A stretch of 64,000 nucleotides of DNA from Singulisphaera sp. GTDB taxonomy: Bacteria; Planctomycetota; Planctomycetia; Isosphaerales; Isosphaeraceae. Below, one piece after another: positions 1 through 8,672 of this stretch (its first letter is position 1; each line of letters opens with the position of its first letter). Position numbers and translations under genes: made by a program. Where the stretch lies: positions 51,186-115,185 of the forward strand of contig DAIDJG010000113.1 in assembly GCA_027451445.1 (NCBI GenBank), written 5' to 3'. The notes under the pieces are model-generated. The model searched no databases. It had not been told where the DNA came from and saw only the letters and a program-made list of their open reading frames with translations.

Positions 1-151
1 GGCTGGGGATCAGTTCTTGCTTACGACCCTGGGGCCGGTCCGGCTGCGTCACGAGCGCAGCGATTGCGAAACCCTGATCGTGGAGATGAAGGAACGTCGG
101 CAACGCAAAGTCGCCCGTGCCGAACATGATGATGCGAGTGGGAGGAGGCAT
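1..151 (-). CDS. fmt: Methionyl-tRNA formyltransferase, N-terminal part (cut by window edge)
   Basis: Only the first 50 codons are in the window. They read MPPPTRIIMFGTGDFALPTF followed by a Rossmann-like start and a VTQPDRPQGRK segment, which matches the N-terminus of Fmt, the enzyme that formylates Met-tRNA for translation initiation with 10-formyl-THF. The ATG lies at 149-151, close to a GGAGG-like stretch, and a second ATG eight codons in (125-127) is possible. It is read leftwards, 26 nt after the stop of def, the usual def-fmt pairing. The catalytic region lies outside the window. Confidence 0.86.
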   Translation of the reverse strand, partial: MPPPTRIIMFGTGDFALPTFLHLHDQGFAIAALVTQPDRPQGRKQELIPS

Positions 152-177
152 GGTTCGCCGTTCGCGGAAGTCGTGGG

Positions 178-771
178 TTAACCAGCGGCCGGTGCGGGCT
201 GATTCATTGCGTCGAGCTGACGGATGATTTCCGCATCGTTGGGATACTCACCCGATTCCTGCGCTTGCCGGAAGGTTCGCTCGAACTCGCGAAGTTTGCT
301 CGCTGCACTATGACGGGCCAGGGGGCCGAGCATGTCGATGAAGAGCTTGCCGGAGAGATGGTCAGTCTCGTGCTGAAATGCCCGGCTGAAGAGATCCTCG
401 CCGTCGGCGTGAATCTCGTTACCTTGAAGGTCGTACGCCGTCACCTTGATTTTCTTCGCGCGGCGGACGTTCGAGTACAGACCAGGGAAGCTCAGGCAGC
501 CCTCCTCGTTTTCGACGGAGGAGTGACGCTTGACGATCTCCGGATTGATGAAGACCTGCTCCTGGTCCTTCTGCTCCGGGTCGGCCGTCAGGTTCAGGAT
601 GAAAAACCGGTATGGTAATGCGACCTGGTTTGCCGCCAGACCGACCCCGCGCGCCGCGTACATCAGATCAAACATCTCACGCACCCACGAGCGCAATTCA
701 TCATTGATCTCGGTGACAGGGCGCGATTCGTAACGCAAGGCGGGATGGGGATATTGAACGATTCGAAGCAC
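178..771 (-). CDS. def: Peptide deformylase
   Basis: Removes the N-formyl group from nascent proteins. All three family motifs are visible: GVGLAANQV (motif 1), EGCLSFPG (motif 2, metal-ligand Cys) and QHETDHLSG (motif 3, HExxH-type metal site with catalytic Glu). The open frame runs up to 882, but homology begins at the VLRIVQYPHPALRY segment. I therefore place the start at the GTG 769-771, which has GGAG about 10 nt upstream; this gives 197 residues, normal for the family. The upstream MGKSRKVF extension does not look like deformylase. It forms a likely operon with fmt. Confidence 0.93.
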   Translation of the reverse strand: MLRIVQYPHPALRYESRPVTEINDELRSWVREMFDLMYAARGVGLAANQVALPYRFFILNLTADPEQKDQEQVFINPEIVKRHSSVENEEGCLSFPGLYSNVRRAKKIKVTAYDLQGNEIHADGEDLFSRAFQHETDHLSGKLFIDMLGPLARHSAASKLREFERTFRQAQESGEYPNDAEIIRQLDAMNQPAPAAG

Positions 772-933
772 GAGGAAACTCCGAGGGGAAAAGACCTTCC
801 GAGATTTCCCCATTGTAAAGCAAGCCAACCCGATACGCCAAGACAAGGTCCCGGCGGGCTCGAGATTCGGCGACCGAAACACTATGGCTGGAGCCGATGG
901 TGCGCATCCGCTCGCAGTTGAAAGAAATAATAT

Positions 934-991
934 TAACCCGAAGCGCGAGCGAGGGATAATTATATGATGCTCTCGCTCGCGCTTCGGGTTA
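934..991. repeat. Perfect 20-bp inverted repeat around an AT-rich loop
   Basis: The arms are 934-953 (TAACCCGAAGCGCGAGCGAG) and its exact reverse complement 972-991, separated by an 18-bp AT-rich spacer. It lies just after the stop of the propeller gene ending at 1041 (read leftwards) and before def. From memory this core motif is widespread between planctomycete genes; that is not checked here. It could end transcription of the propeller gene or be a REP-like mobile hairpin. There is no long T tract on either side. Confidence 0.85.
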
Positions 992-1040
992 GTATATGAT
1001 GATTGGCCCCGATGTTTGGGCCATTGGGCCGCCAGGGGCG

Positions 1041-1988
1041 TTACCGAATTACCTTTCCGGGAATACCAAGCACCTGAGACGCCGCCAGGCTATCGCCGAA
1101 GGCTTTGAAATCCTTGAAAGTCCACACGACCTTCTTATCGCGAGTCACCTCGAAAAGCTGAGGGTTCGCCCTTCCTGCGTGACAGTTGCCGACGATCAGG
1201 TTGCCGTTCGGCAGGATTTCGACCATCGTCACCCACGCGAGGCGGATGCCGGGTAGTTCATCGTGTTCGAGGGCCCACACGACCTTGCTGTCGGGGTTGA
1301 CCTCGATCACGCGATTGCCGTTCCCCGAGGCGATGACCGTGTTCCCAGTCGGGAGGCGGAATGCTCCATAGACTTCGGTCCCGTGTCCCTCAACGCCATG
1401 ACCGGGGGAGCGGGGGCGTCCCGCGAGGTCGAGGGTGTAGCTCCATACAACCTTGCCCTCGCCGTCGTATTCTCGAACGGTACTGTCACCTTCATGACAC
1501 ACGAGGTAATGTCCGTTGTCGAGCTTGCGGACCAATCGCGTGTCGCGGTGAGCGTCAGGTTTGTCAACCTTCAGCGCGATTGCCTTGACGATCGTGCCGT
1601 CCCGATCGACCTCGATGATTCGGCGATTGCCCGACTCGGCGATCATGGTCAGGCCATTTTCAAGGCGCTGAAACGCGTGGACCTCGACGCGACCGTTGTA
1701 GCCCGCCTTCGGCTTCGATTCATGCCGCCAAACTTCCTTCTTTTCTGGGGTGACCTCGACAATCGTTGTGTCGTTGAGCGGAAAAAGCACATTCCCGTTC
1801 GGCAAGAGCGCGATGTCGTGCGCGGTCGTATGGGTGGGGACTTCCCATTCCACCTGTCCGCTCGCTCCCACGATCGCGACGTGGCCTCGGTCCTGGGCGA
1901 GGACGCGATAAGTGCGAGGCGAGCTATCTTCGCCGAACGCCGCCAGCGGGAACAGCATCAAAACAAACAATGCAAGGGTCGAGCGCAT
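1041..1988 (-). CDS. Secreted beta-propeller (PQQ/NHL-like) protein
   Basis: A 315-residue protein with a signal peptide (MRSTLALFVLMLFPLAAFGE). The rest is about six propeller-like repeats carrying LPNGNVL, LENGLTMIAESGNRRIIEV, LDNGHYLV, LPTGNTVIASGNGNRVIEV and LPNGNLIVGNCHAG, with VVW/EVW strand ends. This is the pattern of PQQ-like or NHL-like propellers exported by planctomycetes. No catalytic residues can be assigned, so the role (periplasmic binding or scaffold) is unknown. The ATG is at 1986-1988. It is read in the same direction as the DUF1501 gene, 46 nt downstream of it, so co-transcription is possible. Confidence 0.8.
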   Translation of the reverse strand: MRSTLALFVLMLFPLAAFGEDSSPRTYRVLAQDRGHVAIVGASGQVEWEVPTHTTAHDIALLPNGNVLFPLNDTTIVEVTPEKKEVWRHESKPKAGYNGRVEVHAFQRLENGLTMIAESGNRRIIEVDRDGTIVKAIALKVDKPDAHRDTRLVRKLDNGHYLVCHEGDSTVREYDGEGKVVWSYTLDLAGRPRSPGHGVEGHGTEVYGAFRLPTGNTVIASGNGNRVIEVNPDSKVVWALEHDELPGIRLAWVTMVEILPNGNLIVGNCHAGRANPQLFEVTRDKKVVWTFKDFKAFGDSLAASQVLGIPGKVIR

Positions 1989-2034
1989 GACCTGCTCTCA
2001 GGTTCCATTGGGTGGGATCAAGACTCGGGTTCGT

Positions 2035-3516
2035 TTACGCGATCAGTTTCTCGATGGGCTCGGCCCCTTCGACGCCGACGAGCTTCTGGTCGAGGCCGTT
2101 GTAGAAGTAGCTCAGTCGGTTGGGGTCGACGCCGAGCTGGTTGAGCACGGTGGCGTGGAGGTTCTTGACGTGCAAGCGGTCGGTCATGGCGTTGCCGCCG
2201 AGTTCGTCGGTTTCGCCCACGCTCACGCCGCCTTTGATCCCGCCGCCGGCGAGCCACATCGTGAAGCCATAGGCGTTGTGATCACGGCCGGTCCCCTTGG
2301 CGTATTCGGCGGTGGGCTGGCGGCCGAATTCGCCGCCCCAGATGACTAGCGTCTCATTGAGGAGACCGCGCCGCTTGAGGTCTGTCAGCAGGCCAGCGAT
2401 CGGTTTGTCGGTTCGACCGGCATGGTAGGTGTGGTTCTGAACCAGGTCGCCGTGCGCGTCCCAGTTGCTGTCGTTGTGTGCCCCGCCTGCGTAGAGCTGC
2501 ACGAAACGGACACCACGCTCGACCAATCGACGAGCGAGGAGACAACGACGGCCGAAGTCCTGGGTCTTCGGGTCATCGATCCCGTAGAGCGCCTGTGTTT
2601 CGGCCGATTCCTGGCCAAGGTCCACTGCTGCGGGAGCGTGCCGTTGCATCGAAAAAGCCATCTCATAGCTGGCAACGCGCGCTGCGAGGTTACTGTTATC
2701 CGCGCGAGGCGCAAGATGTTCCTCGTTAAAGCTCCGCAGCGCATCAAGCGCCCGGCGTTGCATTGGCTCGCTCATTCCAGTCGGCCGTTTCAGGTCAAGA
2801 ACGGGGTCGCCCGCCGAGCGGAGGATCGTCCCCTGATAGCTCGCCGGCATGTATCCGCTCGACCAGTTCTTGGCGCCGCTAATTGGTCCGCCCGTGGGGT
2901 CGAGCATGACGACAAAGCCCGGCAAATCCTCATTCACGCTCCCCAGACCATAGTTAACCCATGATCCCAGGCAAGGGCTGCCGGAAAGCAGCTTGCCCGT
3001 ATTCATCTGAAGCATGGCCGAGCCGTGAATCGGCGAATCGGCGGTCATCGAATGGATGAACGCGATGTCGTCGACATTCTTCGCCAGGTGAGGGAAGAGC
3101 TCGCTGACCCACTTTCCGGAGTCGCCGTACTGGTGGAACTGCCACTTCGGGCCCACGACGCGGCCTTCGTTCTTCTTGCCGCCGCGGCCGAATGTTTTGA
3201 TCGGGATGGTCTGGCCATCCAGGCCGTACAGCTTCGGCTTGTAGTCGAACGTGTCGACGTGGCTCGGACCGCCGTACATGAACAAAAAAATGACGCTCTT
3301 CGCCTTGGGCGTGAAGTGAGGCTTCTTCGGCGCCAGTGGGTTGGCAAACGTGCCGGCAGTCTCGGCAGCGCCCGCGCGTTGTCCGAAGAATCCGTCTTGC
3401 GACAGCAATCCCGTGAGTGCCAGTCCGGTGAACCCTGCACCGGCTTCCCAGAGAAACTCGCGTCGAGTTCTGCGGCAGAAATCTCTGCCGTTCGTGTTCG
3501 TTATCGAGTCGGTCAT
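2035..3516 (-). CDS. DUF1501 protein (alkaline-phosphatase/sulfatase-like fold), Tat-exported
   Basis: A 493-residue protein with an N-terminal twin-arginine signal (RRTRREFLWEAGAG followed by a hydrophobic run). The body has the DUF1501 features: VIFLFMYGGPSHVDTFDYKP, FGRRCLLARRLVERGVRFVQ, VIWGGEFGRQPTAEY and GRDHNAYGFTMWLAGGGIKG. DUF1501 is sulfatase-related and planctomycete-expanded; the substrate is unknown. I chose the ATG at 3514-3516 because AAGG lies about 10 nt upstream; a GTG at 3523-3525 is the alternative. It follows the DUF1549/1553 gene by 12 nt, the standard planctomycete pair, so the two probably act on the same exported substrate or complex. Confidence 0.93.
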   Translation of the reverse strand: MTDSITNTNGRDFCRRTRREFLWEAGAGFTGLALTGLLSQDGFFGQRAGAAETAGTFANPLAPKKPHFTPKAKSVIFLFMYGGPSHVDTFDYKPKLYGLDGQTIPIKTFGRGGKKNEGRVVGPKWQFHQYGDSGKWVSELFPHLAKNVDDIAFIHSMTADSPIHGSAMLQMNTGKLLSGSPCLGSWVNYGLGSVNEDLPGFVVMLDPTGGPISGAKNWSSGYMPASYQGTILRSAGDPVLDLKRPTGMSEPMQRRALDALRSFNEEHLAPRADNSNLAARVASYEMAFSMQRHAPAAVDLGQESAETQALYGIDDPKTQDFGRRCLLARRLVERGVRFVQLYAGGAHNDSNWDAHGDLVQNHTYHAGRTDKPIAGLLTDLKRRGLLNETLVIWGGEFGRQPTAEYAKGTGRDHNAYGFTMWLAGGGIKGGVSVGETDELGGNAMTDRLHVKNLHATVLNQLGVDPNRLSYFYNGLDQKLVGVEGAEPIEKLIA

Positions 3517-3528
3517 TCGCTTCACCTT

Positions 3529-6453
3529 TCAGTCGAGATACACGAACTCGTTGAGGTTCAACGCGACGAGACAGAACGACTTGAGAGCCGCCTCGGCACT
3601 CGCGCCATCCTGCGTTCGGAACGATTGGAGCAAATCCACCCCGCGCTGAATCTCCGAGGCCGACGGTTGCCGCGTGGTGACCAGCTTCAAAGCCAGTTCC
3701 ACTTGCTTCGTCACGTCGTCACCGGCCTCTCGTCGGAGTCTCTCGGCAAGGATGCCCGCCTGCTCGTTCAAGAACGCACCGTTCAGCATGCCGAGGGCCT
3801 GTGTCGGCTGCGTCGTGCTGAATCGGACCGGTGTCGAGCGATCCGTCTCTGCCAGGTCAAATGCGTCCAGGATCGGGGTGACCAGCGACCGCTTGACGTG
3901 GATGTAGATACTGCGCCGCGCCTGTTCCGCGGGGGGCGACTTTCCCCACCCCTTCCCGGGTATCGACTGCCCGGCCATAACCTCCGCGGGAATGTCAACG
4001 TACACGCCCGGCCCGTACTTCTTCAGGTTCAGAGTGCCGGTGACGGCGAGCACCGAGTCGCGAATTTCCTCGGCATTCAAGCGCCGCATGTCGAAACGCC
4101 AGAAGAGATCGTTCGCGGGGTCCTTGGCGAGCGCCTCGGGGTTTCCATGCGACGACATCTTGTACGCATTTGAGGTCATGATCGTGCGATGAAGCGCCTT
4201 GAGCTTCCAGCCGCCGCGGATCAGCTCGCTCGCGAGCCAGTCGAGCAGTTCGGGGTGCGTGGGCTTGTCGCCCTGGAGTCCGAAATTGTTGGGCGAACGG
4301 ACGATCCCTCGCCCGAAATGATGCTGCCAGACCCGATTGGCGATGACTCTGGCCGTCAAGGGGTTGCTCGGCGACGCGATCCAGTCGGCAAGCGCCCGGC
4401 GGCGGCCGCTCGTCTTGGCGCTGGGGTCGGGTGTCGGGATGACGGGAGCCTGGTCGCCGAGGACCTCGAGGAATCCCGGCGTAACTTTTTCGCCGGGGAC
4501 ATGAGGATTCCCTCGCAGCATAACGAACGTGTCCGGGGCATTGGGCCCATGTTCCGTGATGCACAACGCCTTCTCGGCGGGCACCTCGTGATCCAGGAGC
4601 CTTTGAAGCTCCCGGCGCAGTTTGCGATAGCGCTCGAACCGGTCGGCGCTTAGGATCGTGGCCCCCTCGTGCAAAATGACCTCGGCGAGACTCGCCTCCC
4701 GCTTCTCAACCGGCTTGTCCTGCCCGGAGAGCCTTCGCGAACTAAACTCAGGCCCGGACCAGGAAACCACCAGCCCGAGGCCTGCGGTACACTGAAAATA
4801 ATCGAGGCGGATCGGCACGCGCCCCTGCGCGAGTTGAATCTTGCCGACCTTGGGCTGCCCGACGCCGTGGATGCCATCGTAGAAGGCGACGACGTTACCG
4901 CCCACGGTCAGCCGGGAGCCGTCGTCGGAGTCGAGAGAGAACGTGTACTCACCGTCCTTGGGCACGATGAGCGTGCCCTCGAAGACGAATCCGAAAGCGT
5001 CGTCACGCGTGCGCGGACTGAGGTCGAACAGCCCCTTGGGGAGGACACCCGTGTCCTCGGGCTTGAGCGCATCGAAGTCCGGAAGTTGGTTCCAGGTGTC
5101 GCGGTAGAACCGGTAGTGCAACTCTTCGATGTCAGGCTGGCGCGTTTTCTCGATGCGTCTTTGCTCTCGGAACTCGTTTTCGATTTCGCTCAGGTCGGCC
5201 TGGATCTCGATGCGTTTCCGGTCCCTTTCGCGCACGGCGGTTTCGTAAGACGCTTGAGAATTCGGGCCGGTATCGAGCAGCACCTCGTCGGTGGGTCCGC
5301 CATTGCGGAAGTGGTTGATGTTTTGGAAGAAAGCGAGGAGTTTGTAGTAGTCTTTCTGCGGAATCGGGTCGAGCTTGTGGTCGTGGCAACGGGCGCAGTC
5401 GATAGTCAGCCCGAGGAAGACCTGGCCCGTGGTGGCGAGGATGTCGTCGAGCGCGTCATAGCGCGCCTGATCGCGGTCGCTCGGCTCATCGTCCCAGATT
5501 CCGAGCCGGTAATAGCCGGTGGCGATCCACGCGTCGTTGTCACGGTCGGGAAGTTCGTCACCAGCGAGTTGCTCGCGAATGAAGCGATCGAAGGGCTTGT
5601 CGTCGTTGAACGCGCGGATGACGTAATCACGATAGCGCCAGGCGTTGGGCTTGGGGTTATCGCGCTCGTAGCTGTTGGTTTCGGCGAAGCGCACCAGGTC
5701 GAGCCAGTGCCTTGCCCACTTCTCGCCGTACTGGGGCGAGTCGAGGAGGCGGTCGATCAATCGTTCGTAGGCGTCCGGGGTTTGATCGACCAGAAATGCC
5801 TCAACCTCTTTGGGCGAAGGCGGAAGTCCGGTCAGGTCGTACGTCGCGCGGCGGATCAGTTCGCGCCGGGAGGCCTCGGGATTGGCGTGCAAGCCTTTCG
5901 TAGTCAGACGCTCGAGAATGTATGCGTCGATAGGGTGGATCTGTTCCGACGCATTCGCCACCTTCGGCTTGGCTGGTACCGTGAGCGGAACGAACGCCCA
6001 GTGCGAGCGATCCTTCTCAGAGATCTGAAACGGGCCTCTCCGAGTTGGCGCCGGGGCGGACTCATCGCCGCCGGGCCAGGGGACACCCATCTGGACCCAT
6101 CGCGTCAGCGTCTCGATCTTCTCCTTTGGCAGCTTGCCCGAAGGCGGCATCTCCGGCCCTTTGTAGGTGATGGCTTCGATCAGGAGGCTTTCGTCCGGCT
6201 TGCCGGGAACGACGGCGGGGCCGGTGTCCCCCCCTGCGAGCACTGCGGAACGGGAATCGAGCCGCAGTCCGGCCTTCGGCTTCTTCGGACCGTGGCACTT
6301 CGCGCAGTGTTCGACGAGCAGAGGACGGACCTCCGACTCGAAGAATCGCACCTGTTCCGGGCTTGGAGGGGCGTCTTGTGCAAATCCCGGCATCTGCGCC
6401 GCGCTGAGAGTGACCAGGGCGAAGACGACCGTGACATATTCAAAACGCGGCAT
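3529..6453 (-). CDS. Cytochrome c-type PSCyt1/DUF1549/PA14/DUF1553 protein
   Basis: A 974-residue exported protein. Order: signal peptide (about 1-26), PSCyt1 cytochrome module with CAKCH at 50-54, DUF1549 (about 150-360) ending in a second CxxCH (CARCHDHK near 352), a PA14-like sugar-binding region (about 430-570, GTLIVPKDGEYTFSLDSDDG), and DUF1553 (about 670-950, RRALADWIASPSNPLTARVI, NRVWQHHFGRGIV). Two CxxCH motifs imply covalent heme. The ATG 6451-6453 is preferred over the in-frame TTG at 6471. It lies upstream of and almost touching the DUF1501 gene. PA14 suggests polysaccharide contact, but no substrate can be named. Confidence 0.93.
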   Translation of the reverse strand: MPRFEYVTVVFALVTLSAAQMPGFAQDAPPSPEQVRFFESEVRPLLVEHCAKCHGPKKPKAGLRLDSRSAVLAGGDTGPAVVPGKPDESLLIEAITYKGPEMPPSGKLPKEKIETLTRWVQMGVPWPGGDESAPAPTRRGPFQISEKDRSHWAFVPLTVPAKPKVANASEQIHPIDAYILERLTTKGLHANPEASRRELIRRATYDLTGLPPSPKEVEAFLVDQTPDAYERLIDRLLDSPQYGEKWARHWLDLVRFAETNSYERDNPKPNAWRYRDYVIRAFNDDKPFDRFIREQLAGDELPDRDNDAWIATGYYRLGIWDDEPSDRDQARYDALDDILATTGQVFLGLTIDCARCHDHKLDPIPQKDYYKLLAFFQNINHFRNGGPTDEVLLDTGPNSQASYETAVRERDRKRIEIQADLSEIENEFREQRRIEKTRQPDIEELHYRFYRDTWNQLPDFDALKPEDTGVLPKGLFDLSPRTRDDAFGFVFEGTLIVPKDGEYTFSLDSDDGSRLTVGGNVVAFYDGIHGVGQPKVGKIQLAQGRVPIRLDYFQCTAGLGLVVSWSGPEFSSRRLSGQDKPVEKREASLAEVILHEGATILSADRFERYRKLRRELQRLLDHEVPAEKALCITEHGPNAPDTFVMLRGNPHVPGEKVTPGFLEVLGDQAPVIPTPDPSAKTSGRRRALADWIASPSNPLTARVIANRVWQHHFGRGIVRSPNNFGLQGDKPTHPELLDWLASELIRGGWKLKALHRTIMTSNAYKMSSHGNPEALAKDPANDLFWRFDMRRLNAEEIRDSVLAVTGTLNLKKYGPGVYVDIPAEVMAGQSIPGKGWGKSPPAEQARRSIYIHVKRSLVTPILDAFDLAETDRSTPVRFSTTQPTQALGMLNGAFLNEQAGILAERLRREAGDDVTKQVELALKLVTTRQPSASEIQRGVDLLQSFRTQDGASAEAALKSFCLVALNLNEFVYLD

Positions 6454-6718
6454 GGGACCACCGTCGAGCAAAGGATCGTTACGGAGACGTAATCAGGCGG
6501 GAGAACCGGGCGGGCGCTGGGAAGCGGAATCTTCACAGGGGAGATCCGTCCCTCCTCAAGCATACTCCGTGCCACGAGCAGCGCACAGTCCCTCAAGCAG
6601 GGTTTCACAAGGTGAATTCCCCGTTACGATGCGGTGCGCCGCAGATCCTGCGCAACGAAATTCCAATGTCGGTTAGAGTCGAAACTCGCTTCTACGCCCT
6701 CGTTGGATTGCGTCTGCT

Positions 6719-6767
6719 GTTACATTATTGTAACCTGAATGGAGCATCAAGGTGACAATAAGGTAAC
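6719..6767. promoter_or_regulatory. Candidate operator: palindrome GTTACA-N4-TGTAAC and a second imperfect copy
   Basis: 6719-6734 is a perfect inverted repeat (GTTACATTATTGTAAC) ending 4 nt before the ATG of the sigma-54 activator. A second, imperfect copy (GTGACA, 5 nt, GTAAC) lies at 6752-6767 inside the first codons. The regulator has a Fis-type helix-turn-helix that would bind such a dyad, so autoregulation is likely. The site also sits between divergent transcription units. No clear -24/-12 sigma-54 promoter was seen nearby. Confidence 0.5.
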
Positions 6768-8586
6768 ACTCGATCGCAGTGTACGGGAGCTCATGGATTC
6801 CGCGTCGTCCGACTTGCTCTGGCGGAATGGCCGTGCGACCGAACCCTTGCTTGGTGCGATCGCTGACTCGGGGCAACTCGCCCGGCTTGCCGCGAGAGAG
6901 GGAGTCGATTTCTTGCTCGCGCTGAGCGCGGGAGTCTACCGTGCTTTGGGCGTGTCGGCCCTGGCCGCGTGCCTTCCCTATCGCAACAGCAATGATCTTA
7001 TGGAGGCACACCTGCGGGAGAGCGTGCTTCCGAGCGCGGGGGAAACGCTGGTAATTGCTGGTGTGATGGCGTCGGATCCCACGTGCTCCGTCAGGGAACG
7101 CCTCGACCGACTCAAGTCGTGGGGTGTACGGGGCGTGACCAACTATCCTACAGTCACACTCCTTGACGGCATGATGCGGAACGTGTTCGAGAGCGAGGGC
7201 TGCACGGTCGATGCTGAAATCGCGCTCCTGACGCAGGCGCGCCAATGCGGGCTCGACGCGGTGGCATTCACGGGCACCGACCCGGACGTCGCGGTCCGTT
7301 TTGCCGCGTGTGGAGTGAACGCCCTGATCGTCAGTCCTGGGCAGACGCGGCAGTTCGACGACATTCACGAGCGCAGAGACCGGCTTCAGCAAGCGATTCG
7401 CGAGCTCAACGTGGCGCTGAAGGCCGTCCGCAGCAAGCATCCGACGTTGCCTTGTCTGGTATTCGGCGGACCCATTAGCCTGCCCGAGGATCTGGAGCTG
7501 GTGTATCGCCAGACCAGTTTCGACGGCTTCGTCGGCGGCTCCGTCTTCGGACGCTACCCGGTCGAGTCGAGCGTGATGTCGACGTTTCGGCGGTTCAAGA
7601 GTGTCCGAATCCCTTCGGCAGATCCGGGCGAGGCCGGGCTCGGGCCGATGATTGGCTCGACGGACATCATGAGGCGCCTGTTCGGGCTGATCCGACGGGT
7701 CGCGACGTGCGACCTCAACGTTTGCATCGAGGGCGAATCGGGCGTTGGCAAGGAACTGGTTGCAACGCACATCCATCAGCTCAGCGGCCGGTCGCATGGC
7801 ACACTCGTGACGCTCAATTGCGGGGCCATCCCCGATTCGCTTCTGGAGAGCGAGCTCTTCGGCCACGAGCGCGGGGCGTTCACGGGAGCAGACCACCGCC
7901 GGCTAGGCAAGTTCGAGCTGGCGCATCAGGGAACGCTATTCCTTGATGAGGTCGGCGACCTCAGTCCGAGGGGCCAGGTCGCGCTCTTGCGCGCGATCCA
8001 GCAACGCGAGATCACGCGCGTGGGCGGCGATCGCTCGATCGCCGTGAACGTGCGCGTGCTGGCGGCCTCGAATCAGCCTCTCGCAGCGCTGGTGGAGCAG
8101 GGGAAGTTTCGGGCGGATCTCTACTACCGCCTCAACAACGTCGCCCTGACGGTCCCCCCGTTACGCGATCGGCTTGACGACATCCCCGCGCTTCTCGTGC
8201 CCATACTGGCGACGTTGCGCGTGCAGATGGGGCGGGCGTTTCTCGATGTCTCCCCTCAGTTTCGCGAGCGGCTTCGGCAGCACTGGTGGCCGGGCAACCT
8301 GCGCGAGCTCCAGCACGTGATCGCGCAGGCGGCTCTTCTCGAGGACGAGCCACTGCTCAAGGGTAAACACTTCGTTGCCATCGCGGCGCCCGCGAAGAAG
8401 TTTGCGGGGGCGCCGGTCGCTTCCTTAGCTGAGGCGATTGCGGGACGCCTGAAGACGGAACGCCGAGAGCAGGTCCAACAGGCTCTTCACGCCGCAAAAG
8501 GGAACAAGAGCCGCGCTGCGGAGCTCCTGGGTGTGAGCCGTAAGACGCTCTACGCCTGGTTGCACGAGTGGGATGTCGTCGAATGA
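6739..8586 (+). CDS. Sigma-54 activator with N-terminal TIM-barrel (PEP-hydrolase-like) sensor
   Basis: A 615-residue enhancer-binding protein in three parts. Residues about 20-285 resemble the TIM-barrel signal-transduction/phosphoenolpyruvate-hydrolase-like domain (GVMASDPTCSVRERL, GVRGVTNYPTVTLLDGMMRN, GFVGGSVFGR). The AAA+ domain has Walker A GESGVGKE at about 331-338, an intact GAFTGA at about 379-384 (contact with sigma-54) and Walker B FLDEVGDLS. The C-terminal Fis-type helix-turn-helix (about 585-612) includes NKSRAAELLGVSRKTLYAWL. The barrel replaces a receiver or PAS domain, so the trigger is probably a small metabolite. Its targets are not evident in the window. Confidence 0.92.
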   Translation: MEHQGDNKVTLDRSVRELMDSASSDLLWRNGRATEPLLGAIADSGQLARLAAREGVDFLLALSAGVYRALGVSALAACLPYRNSNDLMEAHLRESVLPSAGETLVIAGVMASDPTCSVRERLDRLKSWGVRGVTNYPTVTLLDGMMRNVFESEGCTVDAEIALLTQARQCGLDAVAFTGTDPDVAVRFAACGVNALIVSPGQTRQFDDIHERRDRLQQAIRELNVALKAVRSKHPTLPCLVFGGPISLPEDLELVYRQTSFDGFVGGSVFGRYPVESSVMSTFRRFKSVRIPSADPGEAGLGPMIGSTDIMRRLFGLIRRVATCDLNVCIEGESGVGKELVATHIHQLSGRSHGTLVTLNCGAIPDSLLESELFGHERGAFTGADHRRLGKFELAHQGTLFLDEVGDLSPRGQVALLRAIQQREITRVGGDRSIAVNVRVLAASNQPLAALVEQGKFRADLYYRLNNVALTVPPLRDRLDDIPALLVPILATLRVQMGRAFLDVSPQFRERLRQHWWPGNLRELQHVIAQAALLEDEPLLKGKHFVAIAAPAKKFAGAPVASLAEAIAGRLKTERREQVQQALHAAKGNKSRAAELLGVSRKTLYAWLHEWDVVE

Positions 8587-8672
8587 CCTGATGGGGCTCG
8601 ACGTAACCTCACTCCTCATCCCGCGTCCGGAGCCCGGCGATACGCGACACCCCATGTGACCCGGATTGCCGG

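Noticed and set aside
4669-6492. 607-residue + strand frame
   Set aside because: Antisense shadow of the DUF1549/DUF1553 gene.
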